Source: an uncultured Clostridia bacterium
GTDB lineage: Bacteria; Bacillota; Clostridia; Oscillospirales; Oscillospiraceae
Direction: 5' to 3'
DNA: 5,921 bases
Assembly (NCBI GenBank): GCA_937890525.1
Contig: CALADI010000049.1
Location: forward strand, 1-5,921
The position numbers were made by a program, and so were the translations under genes. Of this stretch, positions 1-5,703 are shown piece after piece; position 1 is the stretch's first letter, and every line of letters begins with the position of its first letter. The notes beneath the pieces are model-generated. The model had not been told where the DNA came from and made no database searches. It worked only from the letters and a program-made list of their open reading frames with translations.

Positions 1-55
1 GTGCTGCACCGATGAGCTGCACCACGGCAAGCTCTGTGCTGCCGGAGGTGGGCAG
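1..55 (-). other. LPTSG cell-wall sorting signal, truncated by window edge
   Basis: After the last Cna-B strand (ATNGAAFE) the protein reads LPTSGS (motif residues 1377-1381), then TELAVVQLIGAA at the edge, which looks like the start of a membrane helix. The motif differs from canonical LPxTG by Ser in place of Thr. The positively charged tail and stop codon would lie just outside the window. Confidence 0.75.
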
Positions 56-3000
56 CTCAAAGGCGGCGCCGTTAGTTGCCACAATGATCTGCGTGGGATG
101 ATCTTGGTCAAGGTATCCGTCAAAAGCAGTTCCAGCAAGCAGCGTATGCCCATTTGTGGTTGCGACTTCTGTCAGACGGTAACGGATGTTTCTTGTCTGA
201 GAGTTAATACGCAATCCATCAAAGAGAAGTGCCCCGTTTTCATTTGTGGTCAGTACGCCGTCCACAATACCGGGGGTCGAGGATGTGCCGGGAGTCAGCG
301 GAGCATCCGGCGCTCTGCTGGTCACGGGGAGCCATGTCCCACCGTCATCCAAGCTGTACTCCAGTTTGCAGGTTACGCCCGACATTGGGTTGTTGTGGGT
401 GTCGAATTTCTTAATGGCAATGAATCCGGGCTGAGGTGCATCCTCTCTGGTGTAGGTGTAGGTGCGGTCATCTTCGGTGATGTCGAATTTGTAGACCGTC
501 GGATCTACCAGATACCCGGCAGGAGCCTTGGTTTCTTGGTAGGTGTATCCCTTGCCATACAGCAGATCTCGCACCTCAAAGCTGCCGGACGCATCGGTGG
601 TGTACACGCCGATCAGCGAGCCGTCAGGCGCTTTCACGGTATACTCAGCGCCCTGCAACGGGGTGGTCGTGCCCGTTTCCACCTTGGTGACTCGGAAATG
701 ACCACGGATGGGTTCGTTGGCGATGCCGTTGAATCCAGCTGTCTGAACCACATAGGTCTTGCCGTTCTCTGTGATGTTCACGGTATAGACCGTTGGATCC
801 AGCAGGTAGCCCTCCGGGGCTTTGGTTTCCTGCACGGTGTACTTGCCATAGCGCAGGTTGCGGAGGGCATGGATCCCATTGGCTTCTTCCACCATGTTTT
901 CGGTGTGTCCATCTGGGTGCGTCACCGTAAAGACTGCGCCGGTGAGGGGCTTGTCGTCGGTGCTGTCGATCTTGGTCAGTTGGATGTGTCCCTTGACGGG
1001 GGTGTTCGCCACATTAAAGGAAAATGCGGTGTTGCCGCCCATGGTGACTTCAAAGGTCTGCGACCACCCGGTGTTGCACTGATAGTAGGCATTGCCCTTG
1101 GTTTCCCGGATCTCGTACTTACCCAGCGGGAACTCTGCGCCAGTAGCGGCACGACCGGCAGCGTCCAGCGTCAGCACATAGCAAGCCTCGCCGGGAGCAG
1201 CCGTGGGGAAAGAGCCGATCTTGACCGGGTTGGCAGAGCGGTTGTAGACCGTGAACTCGCATCCAGCGAAGTTTGCCCCGTTGGGAGCAGCGCCGCCGGT
1301 GTCAGCGTCATGCTTCTGAATGCTGATGGAAGCGTAGGTGCTGCGATCTTCAGGCTCAGGGAACAAATACCTGCCATCTTTACTCTGCACGATTGCAGCG
1401 GATTCAGGAGTCCAGACGAACCGGGCAGCGCCGCCGTTGGTGGGCTGGGTGATGTTGGCATACAGAGTCTGGATCTGACCGTATCCGGCAGGAGCCTTGA
1501 CCTCGGTGATCCGGACAGAACCAATAGGAACACGGTTCACGATTATTCCGTTCGCTGTCTTGTCGATGTACAGCTTGTCACTTTTATAATCGTTCGCTAA
1601 ATAGGCTTTATCATAGCCATGAAAACCATGTTCATTGGTTTCGAGATACCATGTTCTATCCGGAGAACCCGACCATGTTTGATTGTCAAAATATTCCCAC
1701 TTGAATACCGCTCCCTTAAAGCTGGCGTTTCCCTGCGGAACCGTTTCTCCTGTATAGGGATCTTTCTTTTCGAATCTAAGAACATTCGGGTCAAAAGTTG
1801 GTTCATCTGACACATATACCATATTTACCTGTCCGCTGCGGATGGTGATGGTGTGTGGGGTCGGATCCAACTTAAATCCCGGAGGTGCCTTGACCTCAGT
1901 TAGGGTCAGCACCGTGCCGTTATCGTACTTCTTTGCAGAAGTGGCTTCGCCCTTTGCGTTGGTCGAGATGGTCTCCTGCCAGACGCCACCCTTGTGGACA
2001 TCGTACCACGCTCCTTCAAGGCTGTAGCAAGCATTGCCCTGAAGCTGGGCAATGATGTCGGGATCGCCCTTCATGGACTTCTTCAGCGACACGGGGGCTG
2101 CCAGATCCACCTTAGCATCGATCTTGATGTAGCAAGGCAGCGGCTTCATGCTGAAGTTGACCAGAGAGATGAACTTCTGAACGCTGGAATCCCAAATGTC
2201 ACCCCATACGGTCATATTCATGTTCTGCCCACCAAAGTTGTAGAAGTGTCCAGTTGCCGAAGCAACAACACCCTTCCTCCGATACACTTCACTTGCCGCA
2301 GCTTCCGTGGCGGAGATCTTCAGGACATTGCCGGATCTGGAAATGGTCAGCCCGGAAATGGGAGAGATGGTGAAGTTGTAGTCACCAAGAATGTTATTGG
2401 TGTCCGTCTTGCTGGCTTCATACATCCCGTTGGAGGGGTTCTTGACCAGAGTAAAGGTATTGGCAACACCCAAGCTGGAACTGGATAGGTTTGCAAAGGA
2501 AGGGTACTTCTGACCTCCTTTGATGCGGGTAGAAATCGCTTCGTATGCAGCTTTTGTGGCATTGTCGTATCCCCATGTCGAGCGATAGAATGGCGGATTG
2601 TCAATAGATGCGCCGGTATCGTCATATCGTCCTGTTGCAGAAGTGGACTGGTTTGCGATGTTCCCGTCCCAGTATCCGCAGACTGCATCCCAGATAAACA
2701 GGGCAGTTGCCCGCTTTTCCGCTTCGGTGGCGTTCTGGCTGGTATTGTGAACGCCACAAGCAAGGATCTTCTGGATTGCCTGCTTCTTCCGGGCGTCCGG
2801 TCCGAGGATCGCCGCCTGATCTCCTACGCTGCTGTCGTTGTATCGGTCAGGATTCCACGGATCTGGGATTTCATCATAGTGCTGACCTGCGGCACCAGAG
2901 GTAACCCAAGGTTCCAGACAGTAGGCGATGGCACCGTTGGCAAGTTCGAAATAGGCACATTCATTCACATACCAGCGTCCAGATCCGACCCGGTGCATAT

Positions 3001-4183
3001 AGCCCTTCCAGACATAGTATTTGTAATCCACATCCCCGCCAAGACTGAAGAAGTGGCGCTTTGCCATGACCACGGTATTAGCTCGGTCGGAAGGATCTGG
3101 GGACGAAGGAATGAAGTAGGCGATATCTTCTGTCCATTCCAAGGAATAGACCGTGGTGATCTGCAAGCCGGAGTTTTCCAGTTCGCTGTTGGTTGTGATC
3201 TCCACCCCACGATCCGTGCCGCAATGTGCGAGGAAAATCGCATTCGGCTCCAGAACCTCGCCAGTGAAGCTGTCCACCAGATCTGCCGTGCCGAGGTAAA
3301 CGGCGCAATGCTCGTCACCGTAGAACAGCAAATCTCCGGGCTTTGCCTCTGACAAAGCTGTGACCTCCCGCTTGATGACCCGCAGCTCGCTTTCGTTTAC
3401 CGTGTCATAGTAGGCGTAGTTCTTGGATGCAGCTTCCAGCACTCCTCGGATCTCCGGCACGCTGGCATAGCTGCCGGTGAAGGACTCGGTGAGCATCTGG
3501 GTATTGATCCCTTGCTGGGGCAGGAAATTCCAGAGGTAGTACGATACAAAGGACGCACAGACCAGACCGTTCGCACGGATCTGATCCACGCTCTCCAGCC
3601 CGGTAGAGCCATCTCCGTAGGGGATCCCTGTCCGATACGCCTCCGGCAGCATGATGGAGGTGTAGTTGTAGTCGTACAGCACTCCGGCGTTCTGGAGTCG
3701 TTCTACCGGGTAGCCCAGTTCGGTCAGAGCGTCCAGCACCTGGTTGTGCTGCATCCCGTCCGGCACTTGCACCTTGGATTGGAAATCTGCCGGGAGTTGT
3801 TCCAGCAGCGGTGTCGGTGACACGAAAGGCGGCTCGGTAGGAGCTGTTGTTTCCTCCGGGACAGTCGTCTCCGGCACCGTTGTCTCAGGAACCGTCGGTT
3901 CCGTCATCACCGGCTCAGTGGGAGCAGCTGTCTCCAGCACAGTTGGTGCTGTTGTTTCTTCTGAAGCTGTTGGTTCAGGAACTGTGGTTTCCGGCATCGT
4001 CGCCGCCTCAGTCAATTCTGTCGGAGGCGGCGATTCCGATGGCAGGGGTTCCGTTTCCTGCGGTGCGGTTGCAGGCACTTCTTCCGGCTCTGTTCCTGCC
4101 GCCATGGCTGCCGTAGGAAGCAGCCCGGCGGTTATGACCAGAGCCATCACCAGCGCAATCAGCCGCAAATGTTTTTTCTTCAT
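1..4183 (-). CDS. Giant sortase-anchored surface adhesin: NlpC/P60-like domain, thioester domain and six Cna-B/SpaA domains (3' end cut by window)
   Basis: One open frame of 1394 codons starts at ATG 4183-4181 and runs off the left edge without a stop. The start is set by AAAGGAG (4190-4196), 6 nt upstream, and by the signal peptide that follows. Order by residue: signal peptide 1-28 (KKK, hydrophobic core, AMA-AG cleavage); Thr/Pro/Glu stalk 29-122; NlpC/P60-like domain about 180-345 with C209 (GLVCASFVSYY), H292 (PGDLLFYGDEHCAVYLG) and H320; thioester adhesin domain about 376-555 (YCLEP, C422); linking beta domain about 556-680 with a TDTNNIL motif; six Cna-B/SpaA domains 684-1376; LPTSG 1377-1381, then a hydrophobic stretch. 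I infer a secreted fibrillar adhesin linked to peptidoglycan by sortase and stiffened by Lys-Asn/Asp isopeptide bonds. Oddities: the thioester Gln position is Ala494, and a hydrolase-like domain precedes the adhesin head. It could instead be called a SpaA-type pilin-related protein. Domain family calls are confident; ligand and enzyme activity are unknown. Confidence 0.93.
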   Translation of the reverse strand, partial: MKKKHLRLIALVMALVITAGLLPTAAMAAGTEPEEVPATAPQETEPLPSESPPPTELTEAATMPETTVPEPTASEETTAPTVLETAAPTEPVMTEPTVPETTVPETTVPEETTAPTEPPFVSPTPLLEQLPADFQSKVQVPDGMQHNQVLDALTELGYPVERLQNAGVLYDYNYTSIMLPEAYRTGIPYGDGSTGLESVDQIRANGLVCASFVSYYLWNFLPQQGINTQMLTESFTGSYASVPEIRGVLEAASKNYAYYDTVNESELRVIKREVTALSEAKPGDLLFYGDEHCAVYLGTADLVDSFTGEVLEPNAIFLAHCGTDRGVEITTNSELENSGLQITTVYSLEWTEDIAYFIPSSPDPSDRANTVVMAKRHFFSLGGDVDYKYYVWKGYMHRVGSGRWYVNECAYFELANGAIAYCLEPWVTSGAAGQHYDEIPDPWNPDRYNDSSVGDQAAILGPDARKKQAIQKILACGVHNTSQNATEAEKRATALFIWDAVCGYWDGNIANQSTSATGRYDDTGASIDNPPFYRSTWGYDNATKAAYEAISTRIKGGQKYPSFANLSSSSLGVANTFTLVKNPSNGMYEASKTDTNNILGDYNFTISPISGLTISRSGNVLKISATEAAASEVYRRKGVVASATGHFYNFGGQNMNMTVWGDIWDSSVQKFISLVNFSMKPLPCYIKIDAKVDLAAPVSLKKSMKGDPDIIAQLQGNACYSLEGAWYDVHKGGVWQETISTNAKGEATSAKKYDNGTVLTLTEVKAPPGFKLDPTPHTITIRSGQVNMVYVSDEPTFDPNVLRFEKKDPYTGETVPQGNASFKGAVFKWEYFDNQTWSGSPDRTWYLETNEHGFHGYDKAYLANDYKSDKLYIDKTANGIIVNRVPIGSVRITEVKAPAGYGQIQTLYANITQPTNGGAARFVWTPESAAIVQSKDGRYLFPEPEDRSTYASISIQKHDADTGGAAPNGANFAGCEFTVYNRSANPVKIGSFPTAAPGEACYVLTLDAAGRAATGAEFPLGKYEIRETKGNAYYQCNTGWSQTFEVTMGGNTAFSFNVANTPVKGHIQLTKIDSTDDKPLTGAVFTVTHPDGHTENMVEEANGIHALRNLRYGKYTVQETKAPEGYLLDPTVYTVNITENGKTYVVQTAGFNGIANEPIRGHFRVTKVETGTTTPLQGAEYTVKAPDGSLIGVYTTDASGSFEVRDLLYGKGYTYQETKAPAGYLVDPTVYKFDITEDDRTYTYTREDAPQPGFIAIKKFDTHNNPMSGVTCKLEYSLDDGGTWLPVTSRAPDAPLTPGTSSTPGIVDGVLTTNENGALLFDGLRINSQTRNIRYRLTEVATTNGHTLLAGTAFDGYLDQDHPTQIIVATNGAAFELPTSGSTELAVVQLIGAA
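56..2134 (-). repeat. Six tandem Cna-B/SpaA isopeptide domains in the adhesin
   Basis: Domain limits by residue are about 684-795, 796-951, 952-1064, 1065-1160, 1161-1252 and 1253-1376. Each has an early Lys strand (K687, K806/K807, K957, K1071, K1167, K1259) and a Glu in an [IL]TEV or xETK motif (E763, E894, E1027, E1119, E1217, E1339), often followed by KAPxGY. The last strand carries Asn or Asp: D793, N1060, N1156, D1248 and N1371 are clear, while domain 2 is uncertain (D946?). These are the residues of self-forming Lys-Asn/Asp isopeptide bonds. Domains 4 and 5 are the most alike (ETKAPxGYLxDPTVY in both), pointing to a relatively recent tandem duplication. Confidence 0.87.
2519..3058 (-). 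other. Thioester (TED/TQxA-type) adhesin domain, Gln position substituted
   Basis: Residues about 376-555. It begins with KRHFFSLGG and a YVNECAYFELANGAIAYCLEP strand pair that places C422 in the YC[LIV] motif of Gram-positive thioester domains. KKQAIQKILACG is the usual helix following it. ATALFIWDAVCGYWD aligns without gaps to the family's A-T-Q-x-x-I-W-E-x-V-x-G-Y-x-D segment, but the Gln that would bond to the Cys is Ala494. Extra cysteines C476 and C502 lie nearby. In the family the Cys-Gln thioester captures host amines covalently; here that chemistry is doubtful. Confidence 0.78.
3149..3646 (-). other. NlpC/P60-like cysteine hydrolase domain within the adhesin
   Basis: Residues about 180-345. 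The segment GLVCASFVSYY (C209) matches the catalytic Cys helix of NlpC/P60 enzymes (usually DCSGFVxY). AKPGDLLFYGDEHCAVYLG matches the GDLvfF...HvGiYlG strands and supplies H292. FLAHCGTDRGVEI provides a third polar residue, H320, at the place where the family often has His. The family cleaves peptidoglycan peptide bonds or acts as an amidase. The Asp normally before the Cys is Val208 here and Ser-Gly is replaced by Ala-Ser, so substrate specificity may differ. Activity is inferred from motif retention only. Confidence 0.75.
3818..4099 (-). repeat. Thr/Pro/Glu-rich low-complexity stalk coding repeat
   Basis: Residues 29-122 of the adhesin are almost entirely T, P, E, A, S and V, with imperfect units such as PETTVPETTVPEE and APTEP. 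This is a flexible, probably extended linker between the signal peptide and the first folded domain, and may be glycosylated on Thr (inference). At DNA level it appears on the + strand as repeated ggttcc/gtctc/ggcacc blocks. The composition resembles the linker of the neighbouring SLH protein, though the unit is less regular. Confidence 0.85.
4100..4183 (-). other. Signal peptide of the giant adhesin
   Basis: Residues 1-28 begin with MKKKHLRL, continue as a hydrophobic core (IALVMALVITAGLL) and end with PTAAMA before AGTEPE. This is a typical Sec signal peptide with an A-x-A signal peptidase I site. The mature protein would begin directly with the Thr/Pro/Glu stalk. Confidence 0.88.
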
Positions 4184-4189
4184 AGGCTT

Positions 4190-4196
4190 CTCCTTT
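4190..4196 (-). promoter_or_regulatory. Ribosome binding site of the giant adhesin
   Basis: On the minus strand AAAGGAG stands 6 nt before the ATG at 4183. It fixes the start codon. Another ATG overlaps just upstream of this site but is in a different frame and leads only to a short shadow frame. Confidence 0.85.
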
Positions 4197-4216
4197 CATA
4201 AAGTTGATATATATGA

Positions 4217-4244
4217 AAAACCGTCTGCATTTACAGACGGTTTT
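4217..4244 (-). terminator. Intrinsic terminator, second of a tandem pair
   Basis: An 11-bp perfect stem (AAAACCGTCTG / CAGACGGTTTT) with a 6-nt loop is followed on the minus strand by a run of five T, part of it in the stem. It ends only 33 nt before the adhesin start codon. It is nearly symmetrical and could also work on the + strand. It may act as a back-up terminator for the SLH gene or as a leader terminator for the adhesin. Confidence 0.82.
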
Positions 4245-4253
4245 GGACATGAG

Positions 4254-4283
4254 AAAAGCCCGATTCAAAAGAATCGGGCTTTT
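4254..4283 (-). terminator. Intrinsic terminator of the SLH gene, first of a tandem pair
   Basis: A 13-bp perfect stem (AAAAGCCCGATTC / GAATCGGGCTTTT) closes a 4-nt loop and has a U-tract on both strands, 33 nt after the TAA of the SLH gene. The strong GC core followed by T residues is a classic rho-independent terminator. It could serve either direction, but only the minus strand has genes here. Confidence 0.9.
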
Positions 4284-4316
4284 ACAAAAAGAAAGGAAAG
4301 ATTCAGTTTTGAAGTG

Positions 4317-5390
4317 TTATTTAGTAGGGTCAGTCATAGACTGCTCGCCACACCAACTGCAAATCCAGCGGTCAGCGTAGGGAGAGTTGGGTACCCAAAC
4401 TCCATCCTCGTCGTAGGAGTGCTTGATGTATCCGTTCTCCACCTTCTCTAGATGGAATAGCCCATAATAGGTAACCAAATCATATCCAGCTGCTTCTGCC
4501 TGCGACTGTGTGCAAGTCCAACCACATTCCTGACAAACGAACGCTCGCTCAAATGCGCCATGCACCCACTTATGCTCATGGGTGGGTTCGGTAGGCTCCG
4601 GCTCGGTGGGAGCGGGTTCGGTGGGCTTGGGTTCAGTGGGCGCAGGCTCAGTCACTTCCGGCTCGGTAGGAGCGGGTTCGGTAGGCTTCGGCTCAGTAGG
4701 CGCAGGCTCGGTGGGCTTGGGTTCAGTAGGCTTCTCAGGCTCAGGCTTCTGGCTGGCATCCAGCAGCTCGTCGTACCGCTGGAGGACAACGGCGCACTGG
4801 GCACGAACCGCTCCCGCCTTGGGGGACAGAGTGTTGTCGCTAGTACCGGATACCACGCCGTTGGCAACTGCCCACTTGAAAGCGTCTACGGCGTACCCTT
4901 CGATCTTGCCTGCATCGCTGTACTTGGACAGGTCAGCACGCTTGCTCACATCAGCGCCGGTGTGGTCGGCAAACTTCATCATGATCGCCACCATCTGCTC
5001 ACGGGTGACTTTCTGGTTCGGAGAGAAGGTCTTTGCCCCAGTGCCAGCCACAATGCCGTTCTCGTAGCACCAAGTCACCGCCGGAGCGAAGTAGTCGTTT
5101 GCCTTGACATCAGCAAAGTGGTTGCCCGTGGTGGGAGCAGGCTTGCCTGCGATGGCATGGATCACAGTCACCAGCATACCACGGGTCATGGTTTGGTTGG
5201 GGCTGAAAGTATAGCTGCCAGTACCAGCCATCAGACCGTGGTTATAGGCGTAGTCCACGAAATTGGCGTACCACTGATCGCCCTTGACATCGGTGAAGGG
5301 GTGAGCAGCGCTGGCGCTGAAGCTCACAGCGCCCATCAACATGGCGGCAGAACAGACGCCGCACAGCATCTTTTTCAAAGTCTTTTTCAT
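4317..5390 (-). CDS. Secreted S-layer-homology protein with PTE-repeat linker and C-terminal CxxCG zinc-ribbon-like domain
   Basis: 357 residues, ATG 5390 to TAA 4317-4319. An upstream in-frame start at 5498 is less likely: MKKTLKK begins a clear signal peptide (to about ASA-A28/29) and has the purine-rich AGGAAAGGAA site before it. Three SLH domains follow at about 30-84 (FTDVKGDQWY...FSPNQTMTRG), 91-145 (FADVKANDYF...FSPNQKVTRE) and 157-210 (YSDAGKIEGY...LSPKAGAVRA). SLH domains bind pyruvylated secondary wall polymer non-covalently; only domain 2 keeps the full TRE motif. Residues 216-269 are a P-x-P-T-E linker. The C-terminal domain 271-357 starts HEHKW and has C286/C289 and C344/C347, both CxxCG, plus C293, which suggests a metal-binding ribbon. 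Its role is unknown; I infer a wall-bound display protein. Tandem terminators lie downstream and its own promoter upstream, so it is probably monocistronic. Confidence 0.93.
   Translation of the reverse strand: MKKTLKKMLCGVCSAAMLMGAVSFSASAAHPFTDVKGDQWYANFVDYAYNHGLMAGTGSYTFSPNQTMTRGMLVTVIHAIAGKPAPTTGNHFADVKANDYFAPAVTWCYENGIVAGTGAKTFSPNQKVTREQMVAIMMKFADHTGADVSKRADLSKYSDAGKIEGYAVDAFKWAVANGVVSGTSDNTLSPKAGAVRAQCAVVLQRYDELLDASQKPEPEKPTEPKPTEPAPTEPKPTEPAPTEPEVTEPAPTEPKPTEPAPTEPEPTEPTHEHKWVHGAFERAFVCQECGWTCTQSQAEAAGYDLVTYYGLFHLEKVENGYIKHSYDEDGVWVPNSPYADRWICSWCGEQSMTDPTK
4584..4745 (-). repeat. Proline/Thr/Glu tandem repeat linker in the SLH protein
   Basis: Residues 216-269 consist of a 5-residue unit P-[K/A/E]-P-T-E (15 nt), mostly arranged as a 10-residue (30-nt) higher-order repeat alternating K and A in the second position. 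One unit reads PEVTE. It is a rigid, extended spacer between the wall-binding SLH domains and the C-terminal domain. The DNA repeat makes this stretch prone to length change by slippage (inference). Confidence 0.9.
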
Positions 5391-5399
5391 GATTTTTTG

Positions 5400-5409
5400 T
5401 TCCTTTCCT
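5400..5409 (-). promoter_or_regulatory. Ribosome binding site of the SLH gene
   Basis: Minus-strand AGGAAAGGAA ends about 9-10 nt before the ATG at 5390. It supports this start over the in-frame upstream start at 5498, which lies on the far side of the predicted promoter. Confidence 0.75.
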
Positions 5410-5442
5410 TTTTTGATTTTTGGGGGGTATATTCGTATGTTT

Positions 5443-5471
5443 ATTTTAACACCTTGCCCATGGGAAAGCAA
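5443..5471 (-). promoter_or_regulatory. Predicted sigma-A promoter of the SLH gene, extended -10
   Basis: On the minus strand TTGCTT (5466-5471) and TAAAAT (5443-5448) are separated by exactly 17 nt. TG stands one base before the -10 (TGtTAAAAT), an extended -10 arrangement. The weak -35 is compensated by the extended -10. Transcription would begin near 5436, giving a leader of about 45 nt with the Shine-Dalgarno site in it. Confidence 0.6.
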
Positions 5472-5475
5472 GGTG
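5450..5475. promoter_or_regulatory. Inverted repeat overlapping the SLH promoter (possible operator)
   Basis: CACCTTGC (5450-5457) and GCAAGGTG (5468-5475) form a perfect 8-bp inverted repeat around a 10-nt centre that contains CCCATGGG symmetry. It spans the -35 and almost the whole spacer of the predicted promoter. It could be a repressor site or a weak terminator for the upstream gene, but the T-run after it (TTAAAATAAAC) is poor, so I favour an operator. Confidence 0.45.
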
Positions 5476-5501
5476 ATGAATGGGAAAATCCCAGACAAGT
5501 G

Positions 5502-5702
5502 TCAAGGAGCATTCTCCTCTTCATCTTGGATGAACACTCCCAAAGATTCAAGTCTTTCTTTCTCCCGTGCGATTGATTCTATCAGCTCTTTACCTTCCTG
5601 TTTGAGTTCATCAAGATGTCTTCCATTACGATTGGTTCTATGTAGCGCATATATGGACACGACCAATGCAGCAATAGCCACTATAAGTTTAACAGTATAC
5701 AT
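5502..5702 (-). CDS. Small single-pass membrane protein with charged coiled-coil-like tail
   Basis: 66 residues from ATG 5702 to TGA 5502. The N-terminus MYTVK is followed by a hydrophobic helix (LIVAIAALVVSIYAL, about residues 6-20), then basic HRTNRNGRH and a charged helix rich in E, K and L (about 29-55), ending DEEENAP. The positive residues after the helix suggest that the tail is cytoplasmic. The start is chosen because AAGGGGGGCGG lies about 10 nt upstream and the ATG comes one base after the stop of the preceding frame, so translational coupling is likely. An in-frame ATG at 5771 would add 23 residues that overlap the upstream gene and has no Shine-Dalgarno site. I recognise no family; small phage or mobile-element membrane proteins can look like this, but nothing here proves it. 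Confidence 0.7.
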   Translation of the reverse strand: MYTVKLIVAIAALVVSIYALHRTNRNGRHLDELKQEGKELIESIAREKERLESLGVFIQDEEENAP

Positions 5703-5703
5703 T

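Noticed and set aside
1171..1533. Minus-strand open frame of 120 codons
   Set aside because: It is in another frame within the adhesin gene, Ser/Pro/Leu-rich with no domain or ribosome site.
98..1600. Long + strand open frame of 500 codons
   Set aside because: It lies wholly antisense to the Cna-B domains of the adhesin. Its product has no recognisable domain or credible start site, while the minus-strand frame has clear domains throughout. The openness is a by-product of codon bias.
4201..4215. TATATAT as a -10 box for the adhesin
   Set aside because: No acceptable -35 is found at 16-18 nt; the only candidate is inside the terminator stem. It is left as an open question rather than annotated.
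4008..4268. Minus-strand open frame of 86 codons starting upstream of the adhesin
   Set aside because: It overlaps the adhesin start in a different frame and its first codons lie within the terminator hairpins. The adhesin frame has the signal peptide and correct ribosome site spacing.
3744..4451. + strand open frame with SGTVVSGTV repeats
   Set aside because: Antisense reading of the Thr/Pro/Glu stalk; it also crosses both terminators.
4584..4745. CRISPR-like regular repeat
   Set aside because: The 15/30-nt periodicity is coding (PxPTE units in frame), with no unique spacers.
5481..5493. TGGGA-aaa-TCCCA as terminator of the small membrane-protein gene
   Set aside because: The stem is only 5 bp and no T-run follows on the minus strand.
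5391..5498. N-terminal extension of the SLH protein to a start at 5498
   Set aside because: The extra 36 residues would put a charged, non-signal sequence before a clear signal peptide and would start upstream of the predicted promoter.
4560..5576. + strand open frame of 338 codons with G/R/L-rich repeats
   Set aside because: The repeats are the antisense reading of the PTE linker of the SLH gene, and the frame runs through the SLH promoter and into the next gene.
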